Shown here piece after piece: positions 14,545 through 23,783 of a stretch of DNA of 64,000 nt. Position numbers and translations under genes: made by a program. The stretch's first letter is position 1; every line of letters begins with the position of its first letter. Source of the stretch: an uncultured Butyricicoccus sp. (GTDB taxonomy: Bacteria; Bacillota; Clostridia; Oscillospirales; Butyricicoccaceae); the NCBI GenBank assembly GCA_934532985.1, contig CAKTAV010000006.1, forward strand, positions 1-64,000. Reading direction: 5' to 3'. A model generated the notes under the pieces. That model was not told the DNA's origin and did not search any database. It worked only from the letters and a program-made list of their open reading frames with translations.

Positions 14545-16185
14545 TTAGTTATCCAACGGATTATCCGTCAGTGCGCACGCAACGTTAATCGCATGTGCCG
14601 CACAGCGTTCCAGACCGGTCAACATGTCCGTAAATACGACGCCACCCGCCGGGTCACAGCTCATCTGCGCCAGTCGCTCGACATGGCGGTTAGTCAGCTC
14701 GACCTGCATGTCGTCAATGACCGCACACAGGTGCTCCGCCTCCGCTACACGGTCAAACTCTTCCGTTGCAAAGATGTTCAGACAGTAGGTAACCGCCTCC
14801 ATTGTCATCTCGGAGAAGCGACGCAGATCAGAAAGGCCATCCTCCGAAATCCTCGCGATGTCCTGCTGCAGCTTGGACTCAAACAGCGCAAATTCCTTCG
14901 CGTGATCCGAAATACGCTCCAAGTCGGCCGCAACCAGCGTCATCATCGAGATTTTCTGTGTCTCAGCTACGCTCATGTTGTGTGAACGGTATTCCACCAG
15001 TCCCTCTGTGATCTCACGATTCAGGCAGTCCACCGTTTCTTCCAGTTCAATAACCTGCTCCGCCTTGATGTCATTCTTCTCAAAAAAGCTCTCCAGCGAC
15101 AAACGCAGCGCCTTCAGCGAAAAGTCGCCCATACGGCAGATTTCATGCTTGGCATCCGAAATCAGCACCGCCGACGGGATCGTCGCAACACGGATATTGT
15201 TCATATACACCAGCTTGCGATCCTGCGATGCGCCGATCTCTTCCTGCGTAACCGGAATAATTTTCTCCGCCAGCTTGACAATTTGTGATGCGAACGGCAG
15301 CTCAACGATAACCGCAATAATGGCAAAAATCGTATGTGTATTCGCAATCTGGCGTCCCACATTGCCCGGAGACAGGTTCTGAATAAACGTCAAAATCTGC
15401 GGGAACAAGTTAATCAGAATAATCAGAATAATCGCACGGAAGATGTTAAACATCAAGTTCAGAATGGCCGTGCGCTTGCCCTTACGGTTCGCCGTCAGCG
15501 AGGCCAAAATATTCGGCGTTACCGAGCCAATCGCTGCACCCATAATCAAATAGACGGCAATGTCATAGCTCAGAATGCCCTGCATTGCAAACGCCTGGAA
15601 GATAACCGTGGAAGACGAAGAGCTCTGTACCAGCGCGGTAAACGCAACGCCGAACAGCAGCGCAATGGCCGGGTTAGACATTGTCGTCAGAAAGCTAACA
15701 AACACCGGCGACTCTGAAAGCGGCGCAATCGCCGTTTTCATAATCGTGATGCCCTCAAACAGCATACCAAAGCCCATAATAACCATACCTATATAACGCA
15801 CCAGATTGCGCTTGATAAACAGGTACATTACCGCGCCGACAAACAAAATCAACGGAGCGAACTGACTCAGATTAAAAGCGGTAATCTGTGCCGTAATCGT
15901 GGTACCGATATTCGCACCCATGATAATACCAATCGCCTGTCCCAAACTCATGAGGCCGGAATTGACAAAGCCAATTACCATAACATCGGTAGCAGAAGAA
16001 CTCTGTATCAATACCGTGATAGCGATACCGACGGCTACTGCAACAAAGCGGTTGGTCGTCGCGTGTTCCAATATAGTTCGAAGATTATCACCCGCCGCGT
16101 TCTTCAAACCCGTTGACATAACGGTCATACCATAGAGGAACAATCCCACGCCGCCCAGCAGCGCAAATAAGTCGAAAACTGTCAT
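14545..16185 (-). CDS. Na+/phosphate symporter family protein with PhoU-like tail
   Basis: 546 residues. The N-terminal ~310 are a Na/Pi co-transporter of the NptA type with two QSSSA/T repeats, VLIQSSSATDVMVIGFV near 59 and ALVQSSSSSTVIFQ near 185, each in an inverted-topology half with GANIGTT. The C-terminal ~220 are cytosolic and PhoU-like (EICRMGDFSLKAL, AADLERISDHAKEFA), probably a regulatory four-helix bundle. Imports phosphate with sodium or acts as a phosphate exporter. Monocistronic; no pst genes nearby. Confidence 0.92.
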   Translation of the reverse strand: MTVFDLFALLGGVGLFLYGMTVMSTGLKNAAGDNLRTILEHATTNRFVAVAVGIAITVLIQSSSATDVMVIGFVNSGLMSLGQAIGIIMGANIGTTITAQITAFNLSQFAPLILFVGAVMYLFIKRNLVRYIGMVIMGFGMLFEGITIMKTAIAPLSESPVFVSFLTTMSNPAIALLFGVAFTALVQSSSSSTVIFQAFAMQGILSYDIAVYLIMGAAIGSVTPNILASLTANRKGKRTAILNLMFNIFRAIILIILINLFPQILTFIQNLSPGNVGRQIANTHTIFAIIAVIVELPFASQIVKLAEKIIPVTQEEIGASQDRKLVYMNNIRVATIPSAVLISDAKHEICRMGDFSLKALRLSLESFFEKNDIKAEQVIELEETVDCLNREITEGLVEYRSHNMSVAETQKISMMTLVAADLERISDHAKEFALFESKLQQDIARISEDGLSDLRRFSEMTMEAVTYCLNIFATEEFDRVAEAEHLCAVIDDMQVELTNRHVERLAQMSCDPAGGVVFTDMLTGLERCAAHAINVACALTDNPLDN

Positions 16186-16357
16186 TCTCTACTCTCCTAA
16201 TTTTTAAACAATCTCTCTACATATTCTATCCATTTCTTCGCGTTCTTTTTTATTATAACGTTTCCGTTTGCAAGAGTACAGAGTTTTTCATAGTTTTCGT
16301 AAATTTTTTTAGGTACATATGTGTATTTACTTCTTTTCCCTTTGCTCTTCACTTCAT

Positions 16358-16386
16358 TTGCGTTCCATATTAAAACTTGTTATAAT
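16358..16386 (+). promoter_or_regulatory. Promoter of the AAA-CYTH gene
   Basis: TTGCGT (16358-16363), 17-bp spacer, TATAAT (16381-16386), 73 bp before ATG 16460. Confidence 0.6.
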
Positions 16387-16459
16387 AAAATAAACAGGTT
16401 GTTATGTCAATCGTAATCATTGATCGAATTGCGAGAATACAGGGGGGAGTAAGAATTTT

Positions 16460-17566
16460 ATGAAAAAACAAATTACCAAAATCGCGGTAACAGGCGGCCC
16501 CTGTGCCGGAAAATCCAGCTTTCTCAGCCGAATTGACAAAATACTGACCGCCCGCGGCTATCGCGTCTTTCTCGTCTCTGAGACAGCAACCGAGCTGATT
16601 CTCGGCGGCATCAAACCCTTCGACGGCTGCATGAGCATGTACGATTTTCAGACCTTTCTCTTTCCTACGCAGTTCGCCAAAGAGGAAATATATTTCCGCG
16701 CTGCACAAATCGTCCCGGAAGAAAAGGTCGTCATCGTCTGTGACCGCGGTATTCTGGACAACAAAGCTTACGTCACCGACGAAGAATTTACAAAAATCCT
16801 CCATACTCTCGACAAGCAAGAAATCAGCGTACGCGATTCCTATGACGCGGTGATTCATCTCGTTACCGCTGCGAACGGCGCGGAATACGCCTACACATTG
16901 TCCAATAACAATGCGCGTACGGAAACGCCGGAGCAGGCGCGGGAAATGGATCAAAAAACCCTGCACGCGTGGACCGGACATCCTCGTCTGCGTGTTATTG
17001 ACAACTCCACTGATTTTGAAGGTAAAATCACCCGCGCCATGAATGAAATCTACTCCCTGCTCGGCGAACCGTTTCCGCTGCGTTCTCAACGCAAATATCT
17101 CATTGAAAAGCCATCGCTGGAGCAACTGGCACAACACACCAGCTTTTCTGTCACGAATGTCATGCGAACCTATCTGAACCAGAGCGAGTTCGGTGCAGAG
17201 CGCCGCATCCTGCAAGTCGGGCAGAATGGTGATTTTGTCTACTATTATTCGGAGCGCCGCATCCTTGCCAATGGAGAGATCGCGGAGCAGGAGGAACACA
17301 TCGACGAAAAGAATTATCTTGCCCTGCTCATGGATGCCGATACACGTTTTCACCCGCTCGGCTGCAAGCAAATTTCATTTATCTATTGCAATCAGAACTT
17401 TCGCATCGACCTCTATCCCTTCTCGGACGATCACGCTGTCATGCAATTAGATCTCACCTCAGTATCCGAGGGTATTGTCTTGCCGGATTTTTTGTCCGTT
17501 ATCCGCGAAGTTACCGATGACCCTTCCTATCGCAGCTATGCGATCAGCTTAGAGCCGCATCTATAG
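16460..17566 (+). CDS. AAA-type NTPase fused to a CYTH-like domain (Ttd14-like)
   Basis: 368 residues. Residues 1-190 are a P-loop kinase-like domain: IAVTGGPCAGKSSFL (about 8-22) with Lys19, a VSETATEL segment, and Walker B-like VVIVCDRGILD. The C-terminal part (about 205-368) starts RKYLIEKPS and has alternating strands with RILQVGQNGDFVYYYSER, resembling a CYTH/triphosphate-tunnel fold. The same order occurs in the eukaryotic Ttd14 proteins and bacterial homologues, for which GTP and phosphoinositide binding has been reported in flies. Bacterial role unknown. Ribosome site is GGGGGGAGT. Confidence 0.8.
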   Translation: MKKQITKIAVTGGPCAGKSSFLSRIDKILTARGYRVFLVSETATELILGGIKPFDGCMSMYDFQTFLFPTQFAKEEIYFRAAQIVPEEKVVIVCDRGILDNKAYVTDEEFTKILHTLDKQEISVRDSYDAVIHLVTAANGAEYAYTLSNNNARTETPEQAREMDQKTLHAWTGHPRLRVIDNSTDFEGKITRAMNEIYSLLGEPFPLRSQRKYLIEKPSLEQLAQHTSFSVTNVMRTYLNQSEFGAERRILQVGQNGDFVYYYSERRILANGEIAEQEEHIDEKNYLALLMDADTRFHPLGCKQISFIYCNQNFRIDLYPFSDDHAVMQLDLTSVSEGIVLPDFLSVIREVTDDPSYRSYAISLEPHL

Positions 17567-17595
17567 TTCTGCACAAACTGTGAGGAATTCCACAA

Positions 17596-17624
17596 TTGCT
17601 TTTTGGCATCTTCTGCGATATACT
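17596..17624 (+). promoter_or_regulatory. Promoter of cysK
   Basis: TTGCTT (17596-17601), 17-bp spacer, TATACT (17619-17624), 43 bp before ATG. No T-box or other leader fits in this space. Confidence 0.6.
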
Positions 17625-17667
17625 ATAGAAGTGACAGTAATTTTACAAAGCAAGGCAGGTTTTCTCC

Positions 17668-18603
17668 ATGATATATCAAAATATTTTAGAGGCAATGGGT
17701 CATACACCGCTTGTACGGTTGAATCACATGGCTGAGCCGGACAGCGCAGATATTCTTGTCAAGTTTGAGGGCTTAAATGTTGGCGGTTCCATCAAAACCC
17801 GAACCGCATTTAACATGATTTCCGACGCCGAAAAAAGAGGCCTGCTTCATCCTGACTCGATTATCGTCGAACCGACCAGCGGCAATCAGGGCATTGGTCT
17901 GGCGCTCATCGGCGCCGTCCGTGGCTATCAAACAATTATCATCATGCCGGACTCTGTCAGCGAAGAGCGCCGCAAGCTGGTGTGTCATTACGGCTGCGAG
18001 GTTATCATTATTCATGATGACGGCGACATCGGCAAATGTATTAAGGAATGTGCCGCAACTGCACAGCGCATAGCGGAAGAAAACCCGAAGGTATTCGTTC
18101 CGCAGCAGTTTGAAAATCCGGCGAACCCGCAGGCACATCGCAGCCAGACCGCTAAGGAAATCTTGGAGGACGTGAACGGTCCCATTGACGGCTTCTGCTC
18201 CGGTGTTGGTACTGGCGGCACCATCACCGGTATCGGCGAAGTCCTGCGCGAGAATAATCCAGATATCACCATCTGGGCAGTCGAGCCGGAGAACGCCGCC
18301 ATTCTGGCGGGCGGAACCGTCGGCACACACTTGCAGATGGGCATTGGCGACGGTCTCATTCCGGGCATTCTAAACACAAAGATCTACGATGACATCTACA
18401 TCGTTACCGATGAAGAAGCAATCCAGACCGCTAAAGATCTTGCCCGTCTGGAAGGCTTAATGTGCGGTATCTCCAGCGGCACCAACGTCGCCGCCGCCCG
18501 CAAGCTCGCCAAAAAGCTCGGCCCCGGCAAGACGGTTGTCACTATCCTGCCGGACACTGCAGAGCGCTATTTCAGCACACCGCTGTTTGAAAACGAAGAT
18601 TGA
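17668..18603 (+). CDS. cysK: Cysteine synthase (O-acetylserine sulfhydrylase)
   Basis: 311 residues, PLP fold type II. It replaces the acetyl group of O-acetylserine with sulfide to make cysteine. The PLP lysine is in NVGGSIKTRTA (Lys43); the phosphate-binding loop is GVGTGGT near 175 and the substrate loop TSGNQG near 70. The C-terminal GLMCGISSGTNVAAA is also conserved. The usual NPxGSxKDR is here NVGGSIKTR, a normal CysK variant. No cysE is adjacent; it is a monocistronic unit. Confidence 0.93.
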   Translation: MIYQNILEAMGHTPLVRLNHMAEPDSADILVKFEGLNVGGSIKTRTAFNMISDAEKRGLLHPDSIIVEPTSGNQGIGLALIGAVRGYQTIIIMPDSVSEERRKLVCHYGCEVIIIHDDGDIGKCIKECAATAQRIAEENPKVFVPQQFENPANPQAHRSQTAKEILEDVNGPIDGFCSGVGTGGTITGIGEVLRENNPDITIWAVEPENAAILAGGTVGTHLQMGIGDGLIPGILNTKIYDDIYIVTDEEAIQTAKDLARLEGLMCGISSGTNVAAARKLAKKLGPGKTVVTILPDTAERYFSTPLFENED

Positions 18604-18641
18604 CGATTTTTAAAAGAAGAAAACAGCTATAATTGCAAATT

Positions 18642-18689
18642 TTAATCCCTCAGGCAACTATTATAAATAGCAGCCTGAGGGATTGTACA
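18642..18689. terminator. Hairpin after cysK, probable terminator
   Basis: AATCCCTCAGGC / GCCTGAGGGATT, 12-bp stem with a long AT-rich interior. It lacks a clear T-run on the plus strand, so confidence is moderate. Confidence 0.55.
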
Positions 18690-18781
18690 CTTCCGATTAT
18701 TCTGAAGAGCAAGACCTCTGCGCTGTATCTTCGTATTCTTTTCCCGTTTTTTGCGCATACTGCTGCTGAGGTGAAAATACG

Positions 18782-19210
18782 ATGACCAACGAAACCGATC
18801 TCTTACAGCACATTTGTCAGACCACAGAAATGGGGCAGCTCGGCATCGACATGATTTTGGACTATGCTGATGACACTCGTTTCCGCAATGCTCTGTGCGC
18901 ACAAAAGACGGAGTATGCCGACCTGTACCAGAGTGCCGATACTCTTCTGCGTGAACGCGGTGAACAGCCCAAGTCCATCAACACATTTGCCCGACTGTCC
19001 AGCGAGCTGGCGTCCTCACTGAAAACCATGCGCGACCACTCGCAGTCTGCTATTGCAGACATGATGATTCAGGGTAACACCAAGGGCATGACCAAATCTC
19101 TGCAATACCTGGACGGGTATTCCGGTGAAGCCACTCCCGTCATTGACCTCACGCGCAAGCTCCTGCACACCGAAGAAGCAAATATTGAACAGATGAAATC
19201 TTTTCTCTGA
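18782..19210 (+). CDS. DUF2383-like helical-bundle protein
   Basis: 142 residues, almost entirely helical, with repeated amphipathic segments: LLQHICQTTEMGQLGIDMIL, FRNALCAQKTEYADLYQSAD, MRDHSQSAIADMMIQGNTKGM and a C-terminal LLHTEEANIEQMKSFL. This resembles DUF2383/PA2169 four-helix ferritin-like proteins. The usual metal ligands are not obvious. GAGGTGA precedes the ATG. No partner gene; a stress or spore role seen for relatives is inference. Confidence 0.65.
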   Translation: MTNETDLLQHICQTTEMGQLGIDMILDYADDTRFRNALCAQKTEYADLYQSADTLLRERGEQPKSINTFARLSSELASSLKTMRDHSQSAIADMMIQGNTKGMTKSLQYLDGYSGEATPVIDLTRKLLHTEEANIEQMKSFL

Positions 19211-19219
19211 CATGCAGAA

Positions 19220-19250
19220 GGACCGCCCTTATCGAGCGGCCCTATTTTTT
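19220..19250. terminator. Bidirectional terminator between 18782-19210 and the PAS regulator
   Basis: GGACCGC / GCGGCCC stem, with ATTTTTTT following on the plus strand. The two genes converge here. Confidence 0.75.
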
Positions 19251-21289
19251 TATACCGTTCCCGCAAGCAGATTAGACAGTGTCATCTCTCCCCACGAATA
19301 GTTTGTCAGATAGCTTCCCTTAAACAGATTTTCGCTTCCGGGTTTGTGATCCAAATAGTCGTACAGATCGCAGTGAATGCAGGACGGCACCACACGCCGT
19401 GCGCCATTGACGGATTCAATGATCTCCTCAATCCCATATTCCCGTAGCTTATCTGTCAATCGCATCGCCACCTTGCGGCATCGCGCCAGCGTGACCTTAT
19501 TGGCTTCTTCGTTTTCCCACAGACAGCTGATGATCTCGGTTGCAGAGACATACCCGCCGCCTCGGTCCACCAATAACGCCAGCAGCTCCTTCGCCTTTGC
19601 CGACTGAAACGGAATCGGCTTTCCATCGACATATACATCAAAATATCCAAATGTGCGAATCTCCACTTCCGGCGTGCGATGGGTTTTCGTCAGTATTGGT
19701 TCGCTCCAATCCACCTCACTCAACGCCAGATAGATGGTCAGGCGTTCCTGTATGCGCTCCTGCACATTGGCCAGAACATGCACTTGCTTTTCCCCTACGG
19801 TCAAACCGATCTGGCAGGTTCCCGTCGGTTCACCTGTCTGTAGACGTTCCATGCATTGACGCAGCAGCAGCTTGTCTTCTTTGTGAACCCATTCGTAAAG
19901 GTTTTGGCCCTCCACCTCATTTTCGCTTCGGCCCAACAATTTCAGCAGCTTTTCGTTGCAATGCTGAATCCAGATGCCGTCATTCTGCAAGTAGGCTACC
20001 GCCAGTCCAGTCGGCAGCACATCCAAAAACCGTTCCAGCTGCCTCGTTTCCGTGTGTTCCCGATGGACGTCAATCAGCAGACCATATACCCACATCGTTC
20101 GATCTGCCTCCCGAACCGACTTGAGGGTATCAAGAACCCATTTCAGTGATCCGTCGCGGCAGTGAATCCGGTATTTTATTTTGTCCGTGTGGGTATATGC
20201 CTTCATCTGCTCGATCAGTACGCGATACTCTTCGCGGTCTGCTTCGTAAATCAGACGAGAAAAGTCATTGTGGAATTGGGTTTCTATCTCGCCGCGAGAA
20301 TAGCCTGTCAGACGGCACATACCATCACTGATATAATCCACCGACCGGTCTCCCAGCAGCCGGCATCGGTATCCGCCTCCCGCCATATTTTCTAGCATAT
20401 ATTCTACATTCTCCGTCGTTTCCCCACTGTATGCTTCCGACTGTTTTTCTGCCTGCTGCACCTCTTGTGTGATATCATTGCAGCTGCATACCAATATCGT
20501 ACCGTATTTTTCGTCCTGTTCCTTATGTCCACGCAGAGCGAATGTGCCAAACGAGAAATCCTTTTTTCTCATCCGGCAAACAATCGCCTGTTCCTTTTGT
20601 CCATTCTGCTTCTTCTGTGTCAGCTCCAAAAACGCCGCAACATCATCCGGATGAATGATATTCACAATCGAAATGCCGGAGAATTCCTGGAATTCCAGCT
20701 GCGATTGGAACCCAAGCTGATGCAGCAGGCTGTCATTGATCGCAACCAGCCCAAACGGCGCATAGTCATAGCAGCCAAATAAGCCACCAGGTAATCGCGA
20801 CTGCCAGAATTCCTTTCGCATCTGCTGCGCATAATCCTGCTTAATTTCAAAAATACCGTTGTATTGATAGCTTCCCTCTTCCCATGGGAAGTAGGTGTGC
20901 AGTTGAATAATCTTCCATCCGTCTTCATTCTGTCGACAGATCGCCACCAAGCAGATTTCCAGCAGCAGCGTATCACTGCCCTCTCCCAGTGTGATGGAAC
21001 CGCTGACCAAGCATACATTCTCTCCGAGCAGACGCGGCGTCATGCTGACCGATAAGACATGCAGAAGCTCTTCGCTGCTTGTCATGCCTTCTAATTCCGA
21101 ACGAATCTCTTCCTTGTTCCACAGATCGGTATGTGGTGCGCCCAAGCCGTGAAATTCCATATCATCCGCCGCGTATCTGAGCGCGGCGTCTACATTTCTG
21201 TGTTCATAAAACTCTAGGAAAAAGTGTCGTACTATCTTCAGCGGTGCCGACAGCTCTTTTCCATGGTTTGTTTTGTGATTTCGCGGCAT
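19250..21289 (-). CDS. SnoaL-like - triple PAS - winged-helix (SARP/OmpR-type) regulator
   Basis: 679 residues, cytosolic. Residues about 10-135 resemble a SnoaL/NTF2-like domain (FYEHRNVDAALRYAADDMEFHG). Three PAS/PAC units follow: about 155-275 (YAPFGLVAINDSLLHQLGF), 290-405 (VDYISDGMCRLTGYSRGEI, ending LKWVLDTLKSVRE) and 415-525 (LPTGLAVAYL, CNEKLLKLLGRSENEVEG). Residues about 545-640 form a C-terminal OmpR/SARP-like DNA-binding domain (IRTFGYFDVYVDGKPIPFQS, AKELLALLVDRGG), ending SYLTNYSWGE as in SARP proteins. No kinase or receiver domain is seen: it probably senses through PAS and binds DNA itself. Targets unknown. Confidence 0.82.
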   Translation of the reverse strand: MPRNHKTNHGKELSAPLKIVRHFFLEFYEHRNVDAALRYAADDMEFHGLGAPHTDLWNKEEIRSELEGMTSSEELLHVLSVSMTPRLLGENVCLVSGSITLGEGSDTLLLEICLVAICRQNEDGWKIIQLHTYFPWEEGSYQYNGIFEIKQDYAQQMRKEFWQSRLPGGLFGCYDYAPFGLVAINDSLLHQLGFQSQLEFQEFSGISIVNIIHPDDVAAFLELTQKKQNGQKEQAIVCRMRKKDFSFGTFALRGHKEQDEKYGTILVCSCNDITQEVQQAEKQSEAYSGETTENVEYMLENMAGGGYRCRLLGDRSVDYISDGMCRLTGYSRGEIETQFHNDFSRLIYEADREEYRVLIEQMKAYTHTDKIKYRIHCRDGSLKWVLDTLKSVREADRTMWVYGLLIDVHREHTETRQLERFLDVLPTGLAVAYLQNDGIWIQHCNEKLLKLLGRSENEVEGQNLYEWVHKEDKLLLRQCMERLQTGEPTGTCQIGLTVGEKQVHVLANVQERIQERLTIYLALSEVDWSEPILTKTHRTPEVEIRTFGYFDVYVDGKPIPFQSAKAKELLALLVDRGGGYVSATEIISCLWENEEANKVTLARCRKVAMRLTDKLREYGIEEIIESVNGARRVVPSCIHCDLYDYLDHKPGSENLFKGSYLTNYSWGEMTLSNLLAGTV

Positions 21290-21478
21290 GTTTGCTTCTC
21301 CTTCCGCAGCGTTTCAAATGCATTCTACGCCTGTTTTCTATCTTATTCTTATTATATCGAATGCTTCGGAACAGGAGTGTGCTTCATTTGTGTCACATTA
21401 TATAGCTCTCTGCTTTGGTGTCCTCCTTCCTCTGCTGCAAATCTGCCACGTTCCTCTTTGCTCTCGCCAGACAGAAAA

Positions 21479-21515
21479 ACGACCGCCCGGCAACATCATG
21501 TGCCAAGCGGTCGCT
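21479..21515 (-). terminator. Terminator of the 21542-21997 gene
   Basis: On the minus strand GCGACCGC pairs with GCGGTCGT around a long loop, followed by TTTT. Confidence 0.6.
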
Positions 21516-21541
21516 CTCTTTATGCCGTCCAAATTGCCATT

Positions 21542-21997
21542 TTACAGCTCTCTGGACTTTTCCTTCAGTTCATCTACAAAATCGCAATCATTCTGTACAC
21601 AGCGATTGAAGTTTCTCAACAACTCGCCGTCTACATTGTGATTTAGGAACATATCCTCCAGTTTTGCCGTCAGCGTGTTCATCAGGTTCGCCGTTTTGAT
21701 AAACGTATCAAAATTCGAGCTGTTCTGTGCCCGACGGAACTTTTCGATATCCCCCTCAATAAAGGCAACAATGGACTCCGCATCCGCCATCTTGCCGTGT
21801 GCCAGTGCATACGGGCGCATGCGCTGCAAGAAGTACTTGTTGTCCTTGGTAATGTTGAAAACATACGCTACTTCAAAGCCGCTCTCCAGCTCAAACCGCA
21901 CGATGTGCATGATGCTGTTGATCTCACGGATCGAAGAAGCGCCCAGCTGACGCAGCCGAACATTGATGACATCGCCGGTAATCGAATTAGCATTCAT
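21542..21997 (-). CDS. Conserved hypothetical protein encoded after an NhaD/ArsB-type transporter
   Basis: 151 residues from ATG 21997 (GGAG 8 nt upstream). The N-terminal ~60 residues look beta-rich (SITGDVINVRLRQLG, MHIVRFELESGFEVAYVFNI), then a helical C-terminus (MADAESIVAFIEGDIEKFR, LMNTLTAKLEDMFLNH, CVQNDCDFVDELKEKS). No signal peptide or membrane segment. It starts 58 bp after the transporter stop on the same strand and shares its terminator, so the two are probably co-transcribed. I recognise no family; a regulator or cytosolic partner of the transporter is possible. Confidence 0.6.
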   Translation of the reverse strand: MNANSITGDVINVRLRQLGASSIREINSIMHIVRFELESGFEVAYVFNITKDNKYFLQRMRPYALAHGKMADAESIVAFIEGDIEKFRRAQNSSNFDTFIKTANLMNTLTAKLEDMFLNHNVDGELLRNFNRCVQNDCDFVDELKEKSREL

Positions 21998-22055
21998 GAA
22001 ATACACTCCATTCTGTCGCAGGGTGCGACGCAGTACAAGGGGCTTCTCAGTGCGA

Positions 22056-23321
22056 TCAATAGCGGATCAGCAGGAAGCCGGTTGCAATAATGATAGAAAC
22101 AATCATGAGTGGGAAGCCAACCTTCAGGTAGCTCATAAAGGTGATCGGGTAGCCGTTCTTGTTGCTAATACCAGACAGAACAACGTTTGCCGATGCACCG
22201 ATCAGCGATCCGTTGCCGCCCAGGCAAGCGCCAAGCGAAATCGCCCACCACAGCGGGGTGACATCAACACCCGACTGGCTCATCGTGATAATCATCGGAA
22301 TCAGTGTGGCCACAAACGGGATATTGTCGAGGAACGCCGAGAAGATTGCCGACAACCACAGCAGGAGCAGCATGGTAACGAATACATCTCCATGAGTGAC
22401 ATCAATCAGAGCCTGTGCCAGCATACCGATAATACCGGTTTCCTGCAAGCCTCCGACAACGATAAACAGACCAACAAAGAATACAATCGTCGCCCACTCC
22501 ACGTTGGCGATAATATCCTCGGCATCCTGCTTGCCGATCAGCAGCATAACTGCCGCTGCGGTCAGTGCAACAACGCAGGACTCAATGCCCAGTGAACTGT
22601 GGGTGACAAATCCGACAACAACCAGCGCAATCATGACAATGCTCTTCATCATCAGTGGACGGTCTTTAATGGTTTTGGCTTCATCCAATTCCATAATCAG
22701 CTCGGTCTTTTCTGCATCAACAACCAGCTGCTTTCCATACAAAAAGCGGAAGCAGATAATCATAACAACCAGAATGATAGCCGCAGCAACGCCCGTGTTC
22801 AAGATAAAGTCTACGAACGAAAGGCCTGCCGCAGAACCAATCATAATATTTGGGGGATCACCGATCAGTGTTGCCGTACCGCCAATATTCGACGCCATAA
22901 TCTGCGTCATCAGGAACGGGACCGGATTGATCTTCAAAATCTGCGTAATAGCAATCGTCATCGGGCCAATCAGTAGTACCGTGGTAACGTTATCCAAAAA
23001 GGCCGAGAGGACAGCCGTAATGATGATAAACTGTACCATGATATGCCACGGATCACCCTTGGCAAGCTTGGCCGACTTAATGGCGATAAATTCAAAAATA
23101 CCCGAGTTTTTTACGACAGCAACAAATAGCATCATACCAATTAATACGCCAATCGTATTAAAATCAATATAGCTGACCGCCGAATCGACGTTCAGGATGC
23201 CAAACAGGAGCAGTAACACTGCACCGGCGGTTGCGGAAACTGCACGATGTACCTTTTCTGTCATGATAGCAACGATGACTATCAAGAAAATGACAAGGGC
23301 AGCGATTTGTGGTGTGGTCAC
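22056..23321 (-). CDS. ArsB/NhaD-type ion transporter (IT superfamily)
   Basis: 421 residues from GTG 23321, which has AAGGAGGG at 7-nt spacing; an ATG at 23348 is also in frame but lacks a site. About 11-12 membrane helices in two halves. Signature motifs occur twice: SAFLDNVTTVLLIGPM near 105 with SNIGGTATLIGDPPNIMIGS near 145, and SAIFSAFLDNIPFVATLIPM near 325 with GACLGGNGSLIGASANVV near 365. This pattern marks ArsB/NhaD Na+/H+ antiporters and arsenite pumps. No arsR/arsA is near, so sodium/proton or dicarboxylate exchange is more likely than arsenic. Confidence 0.88.
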   Translation of the reverse strand: MTTPQIAALVIFLIVIVAIMTEKVHRAVSATAGAVLLLLFGILNVDSAVSYIDFNTIGVLIGMMLFVAVVKNSGIFEFIAIKSAKLAKGDPWHIMVQFIIITAVLSAFLDNVTTVLLIGPMTIAITQILKINPVPFLMTQIMASNIGGTATLIGDPPNIMIGSAAGLSFVDFILNTGVAAAIILVVMIICFRFLYGKQLVVDAEKTELIMELDEAKTIKDRPLMMKSIVMIALVVVGFVTHSSLGIESCVVALTAAAVMLLIGKQDAEDIIANVEWATIVFFVGLFIVVGGLQETGIIGMLAQALIDVTHGDVFVTMLLLLWLSAIFSAFLDNIPFVATLIPMIITMSQSGVDVTPLWWAISLGACLGGNGSLIGASANVVLSGISNKNGYPITFMSYLKVGFPLMIVSIIIATGFLLIRY

Positions 23322-23438
23322 AAGAAACCCTCCTTCTACAAGATCCATTCCAAAATTGACAAGCTTCCATGCATTCTATCATATCCGGCAGAACATGCAT
23401 GCAGCGAAGAAAATCTTCCTTCTTTTTTGCCAAGACAC

Positions 23439-23467
23439 ATTATACGTGCCAAAACGCAGAAAATCAA
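23439..23467 (-). promoter_or_regulatory. Promoter of the NhaD/ArsB-type transporter gene
   Basis: On the minus strand TTGATT (23462-23467), 17-bp spacer, TATAAT (23439-23444). The leader is about 110 nt. Confidence 0.7.
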
Positions 23468-23513
23468 TCGAAATATCGACAAATTTCGCAGAAAATTGTT
23501 CTGTAAATTGCTC

Positions 23514-23531
23514 ATTTTGTCGACACAAAAT
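23514..23531. promoter_or_regulatory. Inverted repeat upstream of the transporter promoter, possible operator
   Basis: ATTTTGT, CGAC, ACAAAAT: perfect 7-bp arms lying about 47 bp upstream of the -35 box. Function is guessed from position. Confidence 0.4.
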
Positions 23532-23783
23532 TGTAACACCTGCATAAATTTTAGCGAGATCCGAACATATTATGAGGGATTCTTAGCGTGTTTCAATTTG
23601 TAAAGTTCAAGATATGCCACCTTTCAAAATTTTCTTCGAACCGACCCACATGGTTTCTATCTTATATAGTTAATATTATAGCATATAATACAGGAAATTG
23701 GTATAGTATTTTCCAAAGTCTAGGCATTTTATCCAATCTCGCTCCATTTCATTTACAACAACATATTTTCTCCTATTCCAAAT

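Noticed and set aside
16370..17371. A 333-codon minus-strand frame over the AAA-CYTH gene
   Set aside because: Antisense; the plus-strand gene has clear P-loop motifs, a promoter and a ribosome site.
18642..18902. Minus-strand frame in the gap after cysK
   Set aside because: Overlaps the probable terminator and the start of the DUF2383-like gene; no ribosome site or family.
22056..23321. Arsenite efflux pump (ArsB) call for the transporter
   Set aside because: No arsR, arsA or arsC nearby; the motifs are equally typical of NhaD-type antiporters, so the specific call is not supported.
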